Positions 1 through 43,608 are shown, numbered from the stretch's first letter. The stretch is 64,000 nucleotides of DNA from Salminus brasiliensis (GCF_030463535.1 NC_132897.1:3710960-3774959), one strand, 5' to 3'. A program made the numbers and translations. Notes: generated from the sequence alone by a model not told the origin.

Positions 1-31246
<31,246 letters not shown>

Positions 31247-32340
31247 TGCTGCTGTACCGGAGGACCTCTGGCACCACATGCAGCCGGCGTGTGTCTGTCG
31301 AGCTGCCTGCCTTCATTACTAACCTTCTCCCACCAATCGATAGTCTGACAGTTTGGACATTAGCTATTAATTGTACGTTATTCATTTTTAACTTATTTAT
31401 TTTATTATTATTTATTTTTATTTATTATTCAATTACAAAAAACGAAAATGACAGTACTAATTTTATCACAGATAAAAATAAATATATATAATTAAGAAGA
31501 ATAATGTATTTAAATAAAAACAACATTTTAAAATGATAAAACAGCTATAGTTACTTGTGTAAATGCAAAATATTTAATCTTATGTAAATTACCAATCTAC
31601 CTATTAAGCTAAAACGTGCAAAAATAAATTTTAAATGTTGTGTTTCATATATATATATATATATATATATGAACTTACATATATATGAATATATTACACA
31701 GAAGGACAAATATTAAATATTGTTTAAATAAATTAAAATATGTAAAAGAAAAAACATTAACTATGGAATCGTATCTACAATAATTATATTTTAAATACTA
31801 TAAGCTTTATTTTCTGTATTATAACACATTCTATTCATACATAATACAAAACTATGATTTTTAATTTAATACAATTTAAACATTTGCAGATAATTTTAAA
31901 TAGTTAAGACCTCATAAAAACAAAAGCAATATATTATTTCAGGAGATGCATACTGGACATATTGTCCATAATATCTATTTTATTCTGTATTTTTCTGTAT
32001 ATTTGATTATTTTTAAATATTAAAATAAATATGTGAATAAAAATATTAAAGGACTTTTATTTTGTACTCGACAGAAAACCATTACAACACACTTGAATCA
32101 CGCAGCTGTCGTCTGCCCTCTAGTGGTCAAAACGTGGGAGCTGCAGTGGGCGGCGCCGTTGTGTATTGACAGCCGGTCTGACCAATCACCATCATCCCGC
32201 ATTCTTGTGAGAAAGCTGATTGGTCCGCTTAAAGCAGTGTTGACATCGCTAGGGGGAGACGTCGCTCTGCGCTCTGCTTCAGCTCCCTGCTCGACGGACG
32301 GGACGCGCTCAGCTGCTGGACATTGTGGCTAAAGGTGACC
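31247..32340. promoter_or_regulatory. Shared divergent promoter region between txnrd2 and pebp1-A
   Basis: About 1.1 kb separates the two start codons. The pebp1 side has a GC box (GGGCGG, 32148-32153), ACCAAT (32181-32186), inverted CCAAT (GATTGG, 32218-32223) and GACGTC (32258-32263), without an obvious TATA box. The txnrd2 side has CCAAT at 31333-31337. The middle (31390-32060) is AT-rich and featureless, so two separate core promoters are more likely than one. Confidence 0.5.
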
Positions 32341-32475
32341 ATGCCGGTGGACATCAACCAGTGGAGCGGGGCTTTAGCCCTCACTGAGGTGGACGAGAAG
32401 CCGGCCAAGCCTCTTACGGTCAAATACGGCTCGCTGGAGATCGACGAGCTGGGGAAAGTAGTAACACCCACTCAG
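32341..32475 (+). CDS. pebp1: pebp1-A exon 1
   Basis: Encodes [20 protein letters not shown] through to TPTQ (45 codons); donor GTTAGA; phase 0. Confidence 0.96.
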
Positions 32476-35400
32476 GTTAGAGTAGATTCGTGCACGAGCT
32501 TAACATGATGCCTGAGCAAATGTGCATAAACGTGTAAATGCATGACTTTTTAATCTGCATTTTTAATATGCATGAATTTTTATTGCATTTTTTATTTGCC
32601 AGCTCATTATTTCAACGTCCCGTTCCACCTTAAACGGTGCAGCAGATAGTACTGCGCCATTTAAGGTGGAATGGAAAACACTAGACTACTGCAGATCAGT
32701 GTGAAGCTCTTTAAGACCAAAAAAGCATTTGTTTCTAAAAGCCCATCTTACGTAAATTGCACCCCCCGGTCGCCCACCACGCTGACCTCATTTGTAAACA
32801 GGTCTCGCGATATGAGATCTGAGGTCTGGGGTGCTAAAAATGGGCTCGTGCACGCGGGACAGTTGCAGTGGTCCCATTCAGCACAGTTCGGTTGCATCAT
32901 CGTGTGTCTACATAGCTCTGTCTGAGCATGTACACCAATCACCCATAACATTAAAACCACCGACAGACCTTTTAAGGTCACGTGTCATGTGGAAAAAGGA
33001 GCAGGTCTAAGGATCTGATGTCTAGAGGACTGGGTCAGACTATGTCCAGATACTTCAGGACACCTTCAGAGGTCCTGCGGAGCCCTTGCCTCAAGCCGTC
33101 CGCCCTGTTTTTGGTGGAATGAGGCGGGCCTACATGATCTTAGGCAATCGGAGTGGTTCTAATGTTATGGCTAGGCTTGTAGAAACGCTTAGACCTTCGT
33201 CTGTCAGAGCAGAAGTTGGACTTTAACGGGTCAGGTTGTTCGGCTAAAGTCAAACATTGACCAATGAAGCTGTTTTTTAAGGACTTGACCCTCAGGAGGT
33301 CCTCTGGAGTTTCTCTGGAGCTCATTAATCAGATGATATTGAGTACTGGAGGTATCTAAGCGTTTGTTTTGCATTAAAAAATGATGTTTTTTAAATGCAT
33401 GGACATGTATTTTGTCTCAGTGTTGTAGTTTCTAGTAGTGCTGACTGTCTGAAGGTCATCTGCAGGTGCAGAATCGGCCCACGCTGATCGACTGGGAGGG
33501 ATGTGACCCCAATAAGCTGTACACGCTGGCCATGACCGATCCGGACGCACCCAGCAGGAAGGATCCCAAGTTTCGGTAGGCTGGTGTCCATCACCAAAGC
33601 AGCGTTTCCACCTAGTCTAGTATAAGAAATCAGTTAAAATGACCAACGTCGGTCATTGGTCAGCCTGCTACCATGAACAGAGCCAGCTAGAGGATTCGTA
33701 CTGACTCACTAACTCTGTGTTCTTCCAGGGAGTGGCACCACTTTCTCGTCGTTAATATGAAAGGGAACAACGTCTCCAGCGGGTGTGTGATGTCCGACTA
33801 TGTGGGTGCTGGCCCCCCGAACGGGACTGGTAAGAGATGTTGCTTGTTTCTGATTCAGGTCAGTAAATCAGGGGAAAGGTGGAGGTGGTTTAATGATTGA
33901 GGTTAAATTTCTACCCATCAGAGCAAAGTTCAGACTCTGGGCTGAATTACCGGTAGTAAATCAGGGCATGTTGCTTAACAGGTGATAGAAAAGCCTAAGA
34001 TATCCCAAGACTAGAGTGTGGAAGGGGCCCCGAGGGGTCCAGCGGATCAAGGCCCTGTCATGCAGCTGAGGCCCATAGAGAGCACAATTGGTCTTGCTCT
34101 CTCCAGGGCGGGTAGATAGGGCTCTCTCCAGGGCGGGTAGATGGAGAGCTGTCTCCAGGGCGGGTAGATGGGGCTCTCTCCCCATGGCAGGTAGATGGCG
34201 CTCTCTTTAGGGCGGGTAGATGGGGAGCTCTCTCCAGGGCGGGTAGATGGGGCTCTCTCCCCATGGCGGGTAGATGGGGAGCTCTCTCCAGGGCGGGTAG
34301 ATGGGGAGCTCTCTCTCCAGGGCGGGTAGATGGGGAGCTCTCTCCAGGGCGGGTAGATAGGGCTCTCTCCAGGGCGGGTAGATGGGGAGCTCTCTCCAGG
34401 GCGGGTAGATGGGGAGCTCTCTCCAGGGCGGGTAGATAGGGCTCTCTCCAGGGCGGGTAGATGGGGAGCTCTCTCCAGGGCGGGTAGATGGGGAGCTCTC
34501 TCCAGGGCGGGTAGATAGGGCTCTCTCCAGGGCGGGTAGATAGGGCTCTCTCCAGGGCGGGTAGATGGGGAGCTCTCTCCAGGGCGGGTAGATGGGGAGC
34601 TCTCTCCAGGGCGGGTAGATGGGGAGCTCTCTCCAGGGCGGGTAGATGGGGCGCTCTCTCCAGGGCGGGTAGATGGAGAGCTGTCTCCAGGGCGGGTAGA
34701 TGGAGAGCTGTCTCCAGGGCGGGTAGATGGGGAGCTCTCTCCAGGGCGGGTAGATGGGGAGCTCTCTCCAGGGCGGGTAGATGGCGCTCTCTCTCCAGGG
34801 CGGGTAGATGGCGCTCTCTCTCCAGGGCGGGTAGATGGGGAGCTCTCTCCAGGGCGGGTAGATGGGGAGCTCTCTCCAGGGCGGGTAGATGGGGAGCTGT
34901 CTCCAGGGCGGGTAGATGGCGCTCTCTCTCCAGGGCGGGTAGATGGCGCTCTCTCTCCAGGGCGGGTAGATGGCGCTCTCTCTCCAGGGCGGGTAGATGG
35001 GGGGGCTCTCTCTCTAGGGCGGGTAGATGGGGGGGCTCTCTCTCTAGGGCGGGTAGATGGGGGGGCTCTCTCTCTAGGGCGGGTAGATGGGGGGGCTCTC
35101 TCCAGGGCGGGTAGATGGGGCGCTCTCTCCAGCCTGGGTAGATGGGGCGCTCTCTCCAGGGCGGGTAGGTGGAGAGCTGTCTCCAGGGCGGGTAGGTGGA
35201 GAGCTGTCTCCAGGGCGGGTAGGTGGGGCTCTCTCCAGGGCGGGTAGGTGGGGGGCTCTCTCCAGGGCGGGTAGATGGGGGGCTCTCTCCAGGGCGGGTA
35301 GATGGGGGGGGCTCTCTCTCTAGGGCGGGTAGATGGGGGGGCTCTCTCTCTAGGGCGGGTAGATGGGGGGGCTCTCTCTCTAGGGCGGGTAGATGTGGGG

Positions 35401-35686
35401 GGGGCTCTCTCCAGGACGGGTGGATGTAACGTAACGAGCTTTAAGGCTATTTGTGTCTTACTCCGCAGGCCTCCACCGTTATCTGTGGTTGGTGTACGAG
35501 CAGCCGGGCTCTGTGAACTGCACCGAATCTGTCCTGACCAACCGCTCCGGAGACAAACGTGGAAAGTTCAAGATCGCCAGCTTCCGCAGCAAATACGGCC
35601 TGGGCGCCCCTGTGGCCGGCTCGTGCTTCCAGGCTGAGTGGGACGACTACGTCCCAAAGCTTTATGAGCAGCTTTCTGGAAAATAA
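32341..35686 (+). CDS. pebp1: Phosphatidylethanolamine-binding protein 1 (RKIP), copy A
   Basis: A small cytosolic PEBP-family protein that binds phospholipid head groups. Its mammalian orthologue (Raf kinase inhibitor protein) restrains Raf-MEK signalling. Exons 32341-32475, 33466-33575, 33729-33829 and 35469-35686 join to 564 nt, giving exactly 187 aa, the family length. Visible signatures: TDPDAPSR (about residues 69-76), [11 protein letters not shown] and the GLHRY motif of the ligand pocket. The start ATG has GTGACCATGC context. Intron 3 carries a large SINE-derived minisatellite. No disabling change is seen, so it is likely functional. The gene lies in direct tandem with copy B. Confidence 0.97.
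32929..33182. mobile_element. Short Tc1-like MITE in pebp1-A intron 1
   Basis: The ends ACCAATCACCCATAACATTA (left) and TAATGTTATGGCTAGGCTTG (right) are imperfect inverted repeats of the CAGCCATAACATTA family seen at 38.55 kb. About 250 bp, no coding capacity. Confidence 0.65.
33466..33575 (+). CDS. pebp1: pebp1-A exon 2: DPDAPSR motif
   Basis: Encodes [20 protein letters not shown], then [13 protein letters not shown]. Acceptor is CTGCAG and donor GTAGGC. The last 35 intron bases before it are identical to those of copy B. Confidence 0.96.
33729..33829 (+). CDS. pebp1: pebp1-A exon 3
   Basis: Encodes [20 protein letters not shown] and [13 protein letters not shown]. Acceptor is TTCCAG and donor GTAAGA. 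It is the best conserved exon between the copies (three amino-acid differences). Confidence 0.96.
33990..34108 (+). mobile_element. SINE head leading into minisatellite
   Basis: It has GGTCCAGCGGATCAAGG and GAGAGCACAATTGGTCTTGC, as in the SINE at 29.2 kb. The next SINE segment, GCTCTCTCCGGGTGGGTAGA, is the unit of the following array. Confidence 0.7.
34100..35425 (+). repeat. 26-bp SINE-derived minisatellite (CTCTCTCCAGGGCGGGTAGA)
   Basis: Roughly 48-50 tandem copies of CTCTCCAGGGCGGGTAGATG plus GGGAG or similar. Variants are GGCGCT, GGAGAG and a GGGGGGGC subtype at 34990-35090 and 35300-35400. Each unit carries GGGCGG, a GC-box core. It fills most of pebp1-A intron 3. Confidence 0.95.
35469..35686 (+). 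CDS. pebp1: pebp1-A exon 4 and stop
   Basis: Encodes [39 protein letters not shown] and LYEQLSGK-stop. Acceptor is CCGCAG. An AATAAA overlaps the stop codon but is too early to be the likely poly(A) signal; ATTAAA near 36066 is a better candidate. Confidence 0.96.
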
Positions 35687-36889
35687 ACTGGAGTGAAATG
35701 CCCCTTTTCTGGAGCCGGACAGGGCTGGGGTCTGTGTAGTTTCACCATCACCTGGATCACAGCAGCCCGTTAACATATAGCGTATTTGAGTCGATCCCAG
35801 CCGCTCTGAGCCACATCTTGCCTTTGTTTCACTGCTCTCACAGTATTAAACAGACAAATCCAGATTTAATTTGATTTGATTTCATTGTAAATGCTAAGTT
35901 TAATTACAGGCTTTTTCCATACCTTGTTCCTATGGATACAAACTTACTTTTGTGCACCCCAGTATTCCTGTGATGCTTTATTATATTGGTCTGTAAGAAG
36001 TGTCAGGAATGATGGGAAATGGTGTTCCTGATTTAAAAAATGTTTGCGAAAATTAAAATCGACTAATTAAAAGTATTCGTCAGATCCTTGGTCTTTCCTC
36101 AGCTTGAAACTTAAATGCTAACGGTAATGTGTACTAGGGCTGTCCCGATCCGATCCAGTGGAACGTGATCAGGGCTGATCCAGGCCTATTTTTAACGGAT
36201 CGGGTACCGGCTATTTTAATCCTAATCCAGTTCCAAGTCTTTATTTTAACCACAGTGTTCAGAGCGCCATCTGCTTTCCTCAAGCCAAGGTAAATAAAGG
36301 AGTTGGGGTTTTTGCAGTGTGGAGCATTGAAACAGACCATAATATCTGACCCTTTATAAAACTCTTGCTGAAACGTTCTCACTGTTTTACCAGCAGGAGA
36401 ACCGACCCTCGCCTTTCTCTGTTTCTAACCCAGCACTGAAGAACCCATTCAGAACCGAGTGGAGGCTAATGCTAATGCACACACACACACACACACACAC
36501 ATCGCACACAGCACATTCACCCACTATAAACCAGTTATTACACACCAGTAGATCAACAACCACAGATACCAGTCTAGAGTGTGTACCACTACACACACAC
36601 ACACACACACACAGGAAGTGATTAGACTGCAGTGTTGTAAAGGAGCTGGGAGCTGATTGGTCAGGGAGGAGATCAGACTGGATTATAAGATATTAAACAC
36701 TATAAAACATCATTTTAATAAAAGTCTCGACTAAACTAAATCAGTCCAGAAAGTCTGATTATAGAAACTGAGACTGAAAATAAAGAATTTTACTGATCAG
36801 ATTAATCAGCAGCTCATCTGATCTAAACTGTGGATCGGATCAGGGGGCCAAATAACCTGATCAGGACGTCCCTAATTTCATCATCAGCA

Positions 36890-37600
36890 CAAGCTTGGGG
36901 TTTTATCTCATTCTCAATGGATCAGAAGGGACGGTGCTTATCTCACAGTGCCATGAGTTCTCACCACCTGTGAAAGTTGGCATGACAAAGCATTTAGCGG
37001 TAGGTACAGAATCAGACAACCAGATAAACAGATATGCCTGCCCTTCACGGCTGTTCTCGTTCAGACTGGACCTCCATCTCCATCACAGTAAAGCTCAAAC
37101 GGTTGCAGTTAAAAGTCAGCTGTTAAACCATTTAAACAAGAGCAGTCTTTAGTGCTTAGTTGAACCCTTCTGCGGTTCTGACCTGCTGCAAACGGGATGC
37201 TCAGCCAGACACCAGCTCCTGGCAGCAGCGTTCCTGAGGAATCATAGCCTGTTCCTCATGGGCGGTGGCCTCCAGTTCACTAGTATGCTTAGGTTTGCTG
37301 CTGCAGCCTCCTTCTTCAAACCCCAACAAAGATTTTCTGTGGGGTTCAAGTCAGGCAACTGCGACGACCACTCTTCCAGAATCTTCCAAGACTTCTTCTG
37401 AAATCAAGCCTTGGTGGACTTGGTGAGGTATGCTTGGGGTCATTGTCATGTTGCAAGGCCCAATGACGCCCAAGCTTCAGCTTCCTCACAGAAGGCATGG
37501 GGTTTTTTTCTAGGATTTCCAAACGCTGCAGCTTTTCCGAGCCAGAGGAAGCAAAGCAGCACCACAGCACCACCGAGCCACCACCAGGCATATGATCAGC
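36890..37600 (-). pseudogene. Tc1-like transposase remnant
   Basis: On the minus strand the frame ending near 37346 reads GGGSVVLWCCFASSGSEK and, further on, HWALQHDNDPKHTS. DNDPKHTS is the hallmark around the second catalytic Asp of Tc1 transposases. The rest is interrupted by frameshifts and stops; inactive. Confidence 0.8.
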
Positions 37601-37770
37601 CATAACATTAGAACCACTGACAGATGAAGTGAGGAACACTGGCAAACTGGTTCTAATGGCACCTGTGAATGGGGTGGGATCTGCATATTAGGCAGGTTGC
37701 AGGAAAATGGGCAAGCATAGGAATCTGAGACACTTTGACAAGAACCATGGCTAGACCACATCAAAACTAC

Positions 37771-37954
37771 ACTCTAAGCAACATGGTTCTATAAAGGTGC
37801 TAAATAGGATTATTGGAACCTTTGTAGCAATCATAGATGAAAGGGTTTCCACCAATGCCAAGAATATTTAAGCATTCGACAGGTTCTTTGAGTTGTTATG
37901 GCTCTATATAGAACCGGTACCGTTACAGAAGAACCCTCTGACTTACAGTGTAAT
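37771..37954. mobile_element. Short MITE with TACACTCTAAG ends
   Basis: Left end ACTACACTCTAAGCAACATG and right end CTGACTTACAGTGTAATG are inverted repeats. The inside has GGTTCTATAAAGG and ATATAGAACC, typical of very abundant fish MITEs. Confidence 0.6.
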
Positions 37955-38212
37955 GCAGTGAAGTCATGTGTCCAGTAAAGCCACCAAGGCAAGTTCTCAG
38001 TGTTCACTACACCTGTTTTTCCACCCACCTGTTGCCCCACCCACCTCTGGGCGTAGAGCACAGAGTTGAACAGCGAGTGAAAAGGTTGGTGGGTGGGGTT
38101 ACACATGTTTCTCCTCCCCAGGTGTAGCTTCACCCTAAGCTCCAGGCTTCAGCGAGAGCTACTTGTACCTTGCTTGACAGAGGAAGATCATTCAGAGTAG
38201 CTGAAAGTGACC

Positions 38213-38347
38213 ATGCCGGTGGACATCAACCAGTGGACCGGGGCTTTAGCCCTCACTGAGGTGGACGAGAAGCCGGCCAGAGCTCTTAGGGTCAGATATG
38301 GCTCTGTGGAAATCGATGAGTTGGGCAAAGTGCTCACACCCACTCAG
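38213..38347 (+). CDS. pebp1: pebp1-B exon 1
   Basis: Encodes [20 protein letters not shown] to LTPTQ; donor GTCAGT. The first 69 nt differ from copy A at a single base, whereas the last 66 nt differ at many. Confidence 0.95.
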
Positions 38348-41300
38348 GTCAGTTTGTTCAGGAGTGTAACACAGCTGTGCAAATGTACAAAAGCTAGGGG
38401 TCCGAGGGTCTCCTGTGTCTCCGGATTACATAGAATTTTCCTAATTTCAGCATTTTCACTGCTTCACTGTGGAGAAGATGACCAACTTCGGACTTTTTAA
38501 GACAGTGGTGGTACATGGAACCAGAGACCCCCTTGATAACAACACAAATATACACCGATCAGCCATAACATTAGTACCACTGACAGAAGAAGTGAAGAAT
38601 TGATTATCTTCATCTACAGAAGCATCAGTCAGTTCTTGAAGGCTGAAGGTTGATGGCTAGACGACTGGGTCAGAACCTCACCAAAACATCAGGCAGGTCT
38701 TGTTGGGTGTTCCTGGTATGCAGTGGTCAGTACCTACAAAAAACTGACCAACCAGCGACAGGGTGATGGGCACCTAAGGCTCAATGATGCTCATGGAGGT
38801 CCTGTCTTAGAGCTTACAGGACTTAAAGAATCTTCTGCTATCGTTAGTCTTGGTGCCAGATACCACAGCAGCACATCTTTAGAGGCCTTGTGGTTAAGTC
38901 ATTGCCACAAATGGTCAGATCTGTTGTGGCGGCATATAGGGGGACCTGCTCAACATTAAGCAGGTGGTAATAATGTTCTGGCTGATTGTTTATATTAGTT
39001 TTTTTTGTGAGATGCTCATTGACTGAGATGTAAATGAAGTCATTCAGAGTAGGTTTAGCGTGGTGGTTCACTGTAGAGAAGATTTTTAAACAGTGGTGGG
39101 GAATGGGATCAGGAATCATCATCACTGCAATACAAAAAAAAACAAAAATAAAAACGTCTTTGGGTCCATCCTGCATGGTTGTCATGGATACCGTGGATCA
39201 ATTTTTGTCCAATTTTAATTTTTTTGATACTATTTAAATCTGGCAGTAGTTCTTTACATTGTATTGCAATTTCATGATAAACAAACCAATTGAAATGCTC
39301 CAAAATGACCTTGATCTGTTTTGTTTTTTGGGGTGTTTTTTGCTTGTTTTTTTTACATTTTGGAGATATGAGGGTTAATAAAGAGGTTCCTCCACAGGCT
39401 CAAACTGAAGAACTTCTAAATATTCCTTTAGGAGCTTTAAGGAACCTTCAAGAAACGTTTTTTAGAAGAAAATGGTTAAAAGGGTTCTCCACATTCAAGT
39501 CCTGCATGATTGTTATGGATACCATGGATCAATTTTTGTCCGATTTGAATTCTTTTATACTATTTGAATCTGGCAGTTGGTCCTAATGTTGTATTTCATG
39601 ATAAACAGACCAATTGAAATGCTCCAAAATGACCTTGATCTGTTTTTTTGTTTTTTTAAATTTTGGAGATATGAGGGTTTTTTTGCTGGTCCAGAAAACA
39701 TTCAAACGTCATTTTCCTGACACTCTTATCCAGAGTGACTTACATGTGAATCATAGGTACATTACATTAAGTATGAGAATCTACTTTGGGGAGTCTTGCC
39801 CAAGGGCTCTTACTGGGGTAATGTGGTGTGCGTCCCAGTCAGCTGTTGCTACCCCCCACACTGCAAAACAGACCAACCTCCAAACCAGTGTTTCAGGCAT
39901 GAGGCATTTAATGTGAGGTTTCTTCTGCTTTGCTGTTGTCTAGTAGTGCTGACTGTCTGAAGGTCATCTGCAGGTGCAGAATCGTCCCACCCTGATTGAG
40001 TGGGAGGGCTGTGACCCCAGTAAGCTGTACACTCTGATCCTGACTGATCCGGATGCACCCAGCAGGGAAGACCCAGCGATCCGGTAAGCTTGCGTCCGCC
40101 GCTAAACCAGTGTTTCCACCTCCAGTACTACTGATGCCTTTGGGGGCCCTGAAGAGGATTGGATTTGGCCCTTCCCCACACCTTGTCCTCAACTCAGCCC
40201 AAAAGTATTGGATGGAGCACCACACTCAGTTCTTCCAGTGCTCCACAGCTCAATGGTGGGGGGCTTTGTATTTACCCCTCTAGCCCACACTTGGTATTGA
40301 CAGAGAGTCCTGTTCTATTGGCAGTACTTTTCTGCAGGGACTAGACAAGCTGTGTGTGTGCACTTGCACATCTGTGTCAGGTCTTGTTTGGGCAGGAATA
40401 AGACCTTTAGTAGATAGGTCTTGAGGAACCTTAAAGAAAGGATTTTTAGAAGAAACTGGTTTCTTGAAGATTCCTCAAAGGATCTTAAAAGGGTTCTCCA
40501 CTGGTCCAAACAGAAGAACCTCTAAAAATTCCCTGTTCCTTGAAGATTCCTCAAAGGATCTTAAAAGGGTTCTCCACTGGTCCAAACAGAAGAACCTCCA
40601 AAAGTCCCTGTTCCTTGAAGATTCCTCAAAGCATCTTGAAAGGTTCCTCCACAGGTCCAAACTCCAAATGTTCTTGAAAGTGCTTTGAGGAACCTTTAAG
40701 AAAGATTTTTTTGAAGAAAATGGTTCCTTGAGGATTTCTCAAAGCATCTTAAAAAGGTTCCTCCACAGGTTCAAACTGAAGAACCTCCAAATATTCCTTT
40801 AGGTGCTTTGAGGAACCTTCAAAAAAATAATTTAACAAATTGGTTCCTTGAAGAATCCTCAAAAAATCTGAAGAAGTTCCTCTACAGGTCCAAACGGAAG
40901 AAGCTCCAAAAGTTCCTGTTCCTTGAAGATTCCTCAAAACATCTAATAAAGAGGTTTCTCAAAAGTTTCAAACTGAAGAATCTCCAAATAATCCTTAAGA
41001 AAAGTTTTTTTAGTAGAAACTGGTTCCTTGGAGATTCCTCAAAGCACCTTAAAGGGGTTCTCCGCAGGTCCAAACCGAAGAACCTCCAAAAGTTCCTGTT
41101 CCTTGAAGATTCCTTAAAGCATCTTAAGAGGTTCCTCCATAGGTTCAAACTGAAGACTCTCCAAATGTCCCTTAAGGTGCTTTAAGGAACCTTCAAAAAA
41201 GATTTTTGAAGAAATTGGTTCCCTGAAGATTCTTAGGCGATTCCTCAAAAGTTTCAAACTGAAGAACCCTTCAAATATTCCTTTAGGTGCTTTGAGGAAC

Positions 41301-43560
41301 CTAAAAAAAAATTGAACAAATTGGTTCCTTGAAAATTTCTCAAAGAATCTGAAGAGGTTCCTCTACAGGTCCAAATGGAAGAAACTCCAAAAGTTCCTGT
41401 TCCTTGAAGATTCTTAAGAGATTCCTCAAAAAAACCTATTCCTTTAAATATTACCTACCTTTTAATATAACCTAGAAATATTCCTTTAGGTGCTTTGAGG
41501 AACCTTCAAGAAAAGTTTTTTAGAAGAAAATGGTTCCTTGAAGATTCCTCAAAGCACCTTAAGAGGTTCCTCAAAAGTTTCAAACTGAAGAACCTCTAAA
41601 AGTTCATTGAAGGCATGGTCTGATCTTGCTGTCATGTGAACACTGAAGAAGATGAATTCCGGCCCGGTCGTACCTAAGGTTGCATTGTCATAAATGAGAC
41701 CGATCTTGAACCATATGTGCGGTGCAGGTGGACCAAACCTGCAGTGCAGGGGGATTAAAAACTGACCCATTACTCAATGTTCTGATGTCTTAAGAGACTA
41801 AAGACTGATCTTCTGTGTTTGTTTTCACCTTCGTCTTCCAGGGAGTGGCACCACTTTCTCGTCGTCAATATGAAAGGGAACAACGTCTCCAGTGGGTGTG
41901 TGATGTCGGACTATGTTGGTTCTGGCCCTCCGAAAGGATCTGGTAGGAGTTGTCTTCTTTTTCTTTTGTCCTCTTGGTTTGAGAAGTGGGACAGGAGCAC
42001 AGTCCGGTCTGTTCAGTAAATCAGGACAGAGGTGAGAATGTGAGGCTGTGTATTTCTACCTGTAGCTCAAATGTAATACTTCACCCATTAGTCCAATAGT
42101 CAGCTGTCAGTATTCAGTCAAGTCATATGTTATGTAACTGGACCAGAGTCAGCCCTGGCGTTTTAGGGAAGGAACAGCGTCAGAATTGGGTTTGTTGGCC
42201 AATTGAGATTCAGTATATATTGATGAGCCAAAACATTATGACCAGGATAATGTCTGTCCGGATATTGACATACCTTAGGTCTTCATGCCTGCCCATTTCT
42301 CCAACGTCCGCCACACCAACGACCAGAACCAACTCTTCAGATACCATCTAATAGAGATCCCAGAACTGAACTTACACAGCTGTTGGAGGAATGGGCAGGC
42401 ATGGCCGGACAGATGTGCTGCCAGGGATTCAGGCCCCATGAAAAGACAAAGACATAAAAATGGACCCCACAACAATTATGCAATACATTTTTAGGGCCCC
42501 TGTCAGTCACAGGCCCCTAGAACCGTCCTAACTTTCCCCTCCCATTTGCCACCCTTGTGGCCCAGATGACTGGGCTGGAGCATCTCTGAAACAGCCAGGC
42601 TTGTGGGAGCTTCCAGTCAGCAGTGGTAAGTACCTAACAACAGTGGTCCAAGGATGGACGAACTATGACCCAGTCACAGGGTTTTGCCCCTCAAGGCTCA
42701 CCGATGGGTGAAGGCAACAAGGCTACCCCATTTGGGCTGAACAAACAGAGGTCCGAAGACCAAATGTTGGTCAAGTCACAATACCTTTCCTGCAAATGGG
42801 GCTGCATAGACCAGTCACAGACCAGCTAGAGTGCCCATGCTAACCCCTGTCCACCGCCAAAAGCACTTACAATGGACACGCCAGCATCAGAACTGGACCC
42901 TGGAGCAGAAGAAGGAGGTTGTCCGGTCCAAACACATTTCCTTCAGTTGTCGAAAGGACAGAAGTTGTTGTTTTGACCGCTGATTGTCCACCAGATGTCA
43001 GTGTGGTGCGGAGATTCAAACGCTTCACAATAACGAAGCTTTTTTCGAATCATTTGATTCATTTGATCTCAACCTCAAAGCCACACTTTTGCCATTACTT
43101 CTGAAAGGTCTCAGTACCAGATACCGCCTTTATCTTCATAGGAACTATTTTGGAGGCACATGGAGAACATCTTAAGAGGTTCCTCAAAAGTTTCAAACGG
43201 AAGAACCTCCAAATATTTCTTTAGGTGCTTTGAGGAACCTTAAAAAAATGAAAAGAAATTGGTCCATTGAAGATTCCTCAAAGCCCCGTAAAAAAGTACT
43301 CCACAGGTCCAAACCGAAGAACCTCCAAAAGTTCCTGTTCCTTGAAGATTTTTCAAAGGATCTGAAAATGTTCCTCCACAGGTTCAAACTGAAGAACCTC
43401 CAAATATTCATTTAGGTGCTTTGAGGAACCTTCAAGAAAAGCACCTTAAAAGGGTTCTCCACAGGTCCAAACCGAAGAACTATTTTGGAGGCACATGGAG
43501 AACCAACAACATATCAGGCAGTTTGTCATAATGTTAAGGCTCACTGGCGTATACATACAC

Positions 43561-43608
<48 letters not shown>

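Larger units (their letters stand above)
35687..38212. other. Interval between pebp1 copies
   Basis: It begins with the 3' UTR of copy A (to about 36075). Then come a dispersed repeat (36150-36870) also found at 54655-55270, a Tc1-like transposase remnant (about 36890-37600, minus), a Tc1-like 5' end (37588-37765), and a small MITE (37771-37954). The last 250 bp are the proximal promoter of copy B, with no clear TATA or CCAAT box. Confidence 0.65.

Noticed and set aside
32618-32684. Hairpin around TTCCACCTTAAA / TTTAAGGTGGAA as a possible microRNA
   Set aside because: The arms are only about 17 bp with a short loop, and the sequence looks like a fish palindromic repeat. No evidence of a mature miRNA.
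35087-35637. Frames of LSPGRVDGG repeats running toward pebp1 exon 4
   Set aside because: They read through the SINE-derived minisatellite; pebp1 exon 4 has its own acceptor at 35466-35468 in the expected phase.
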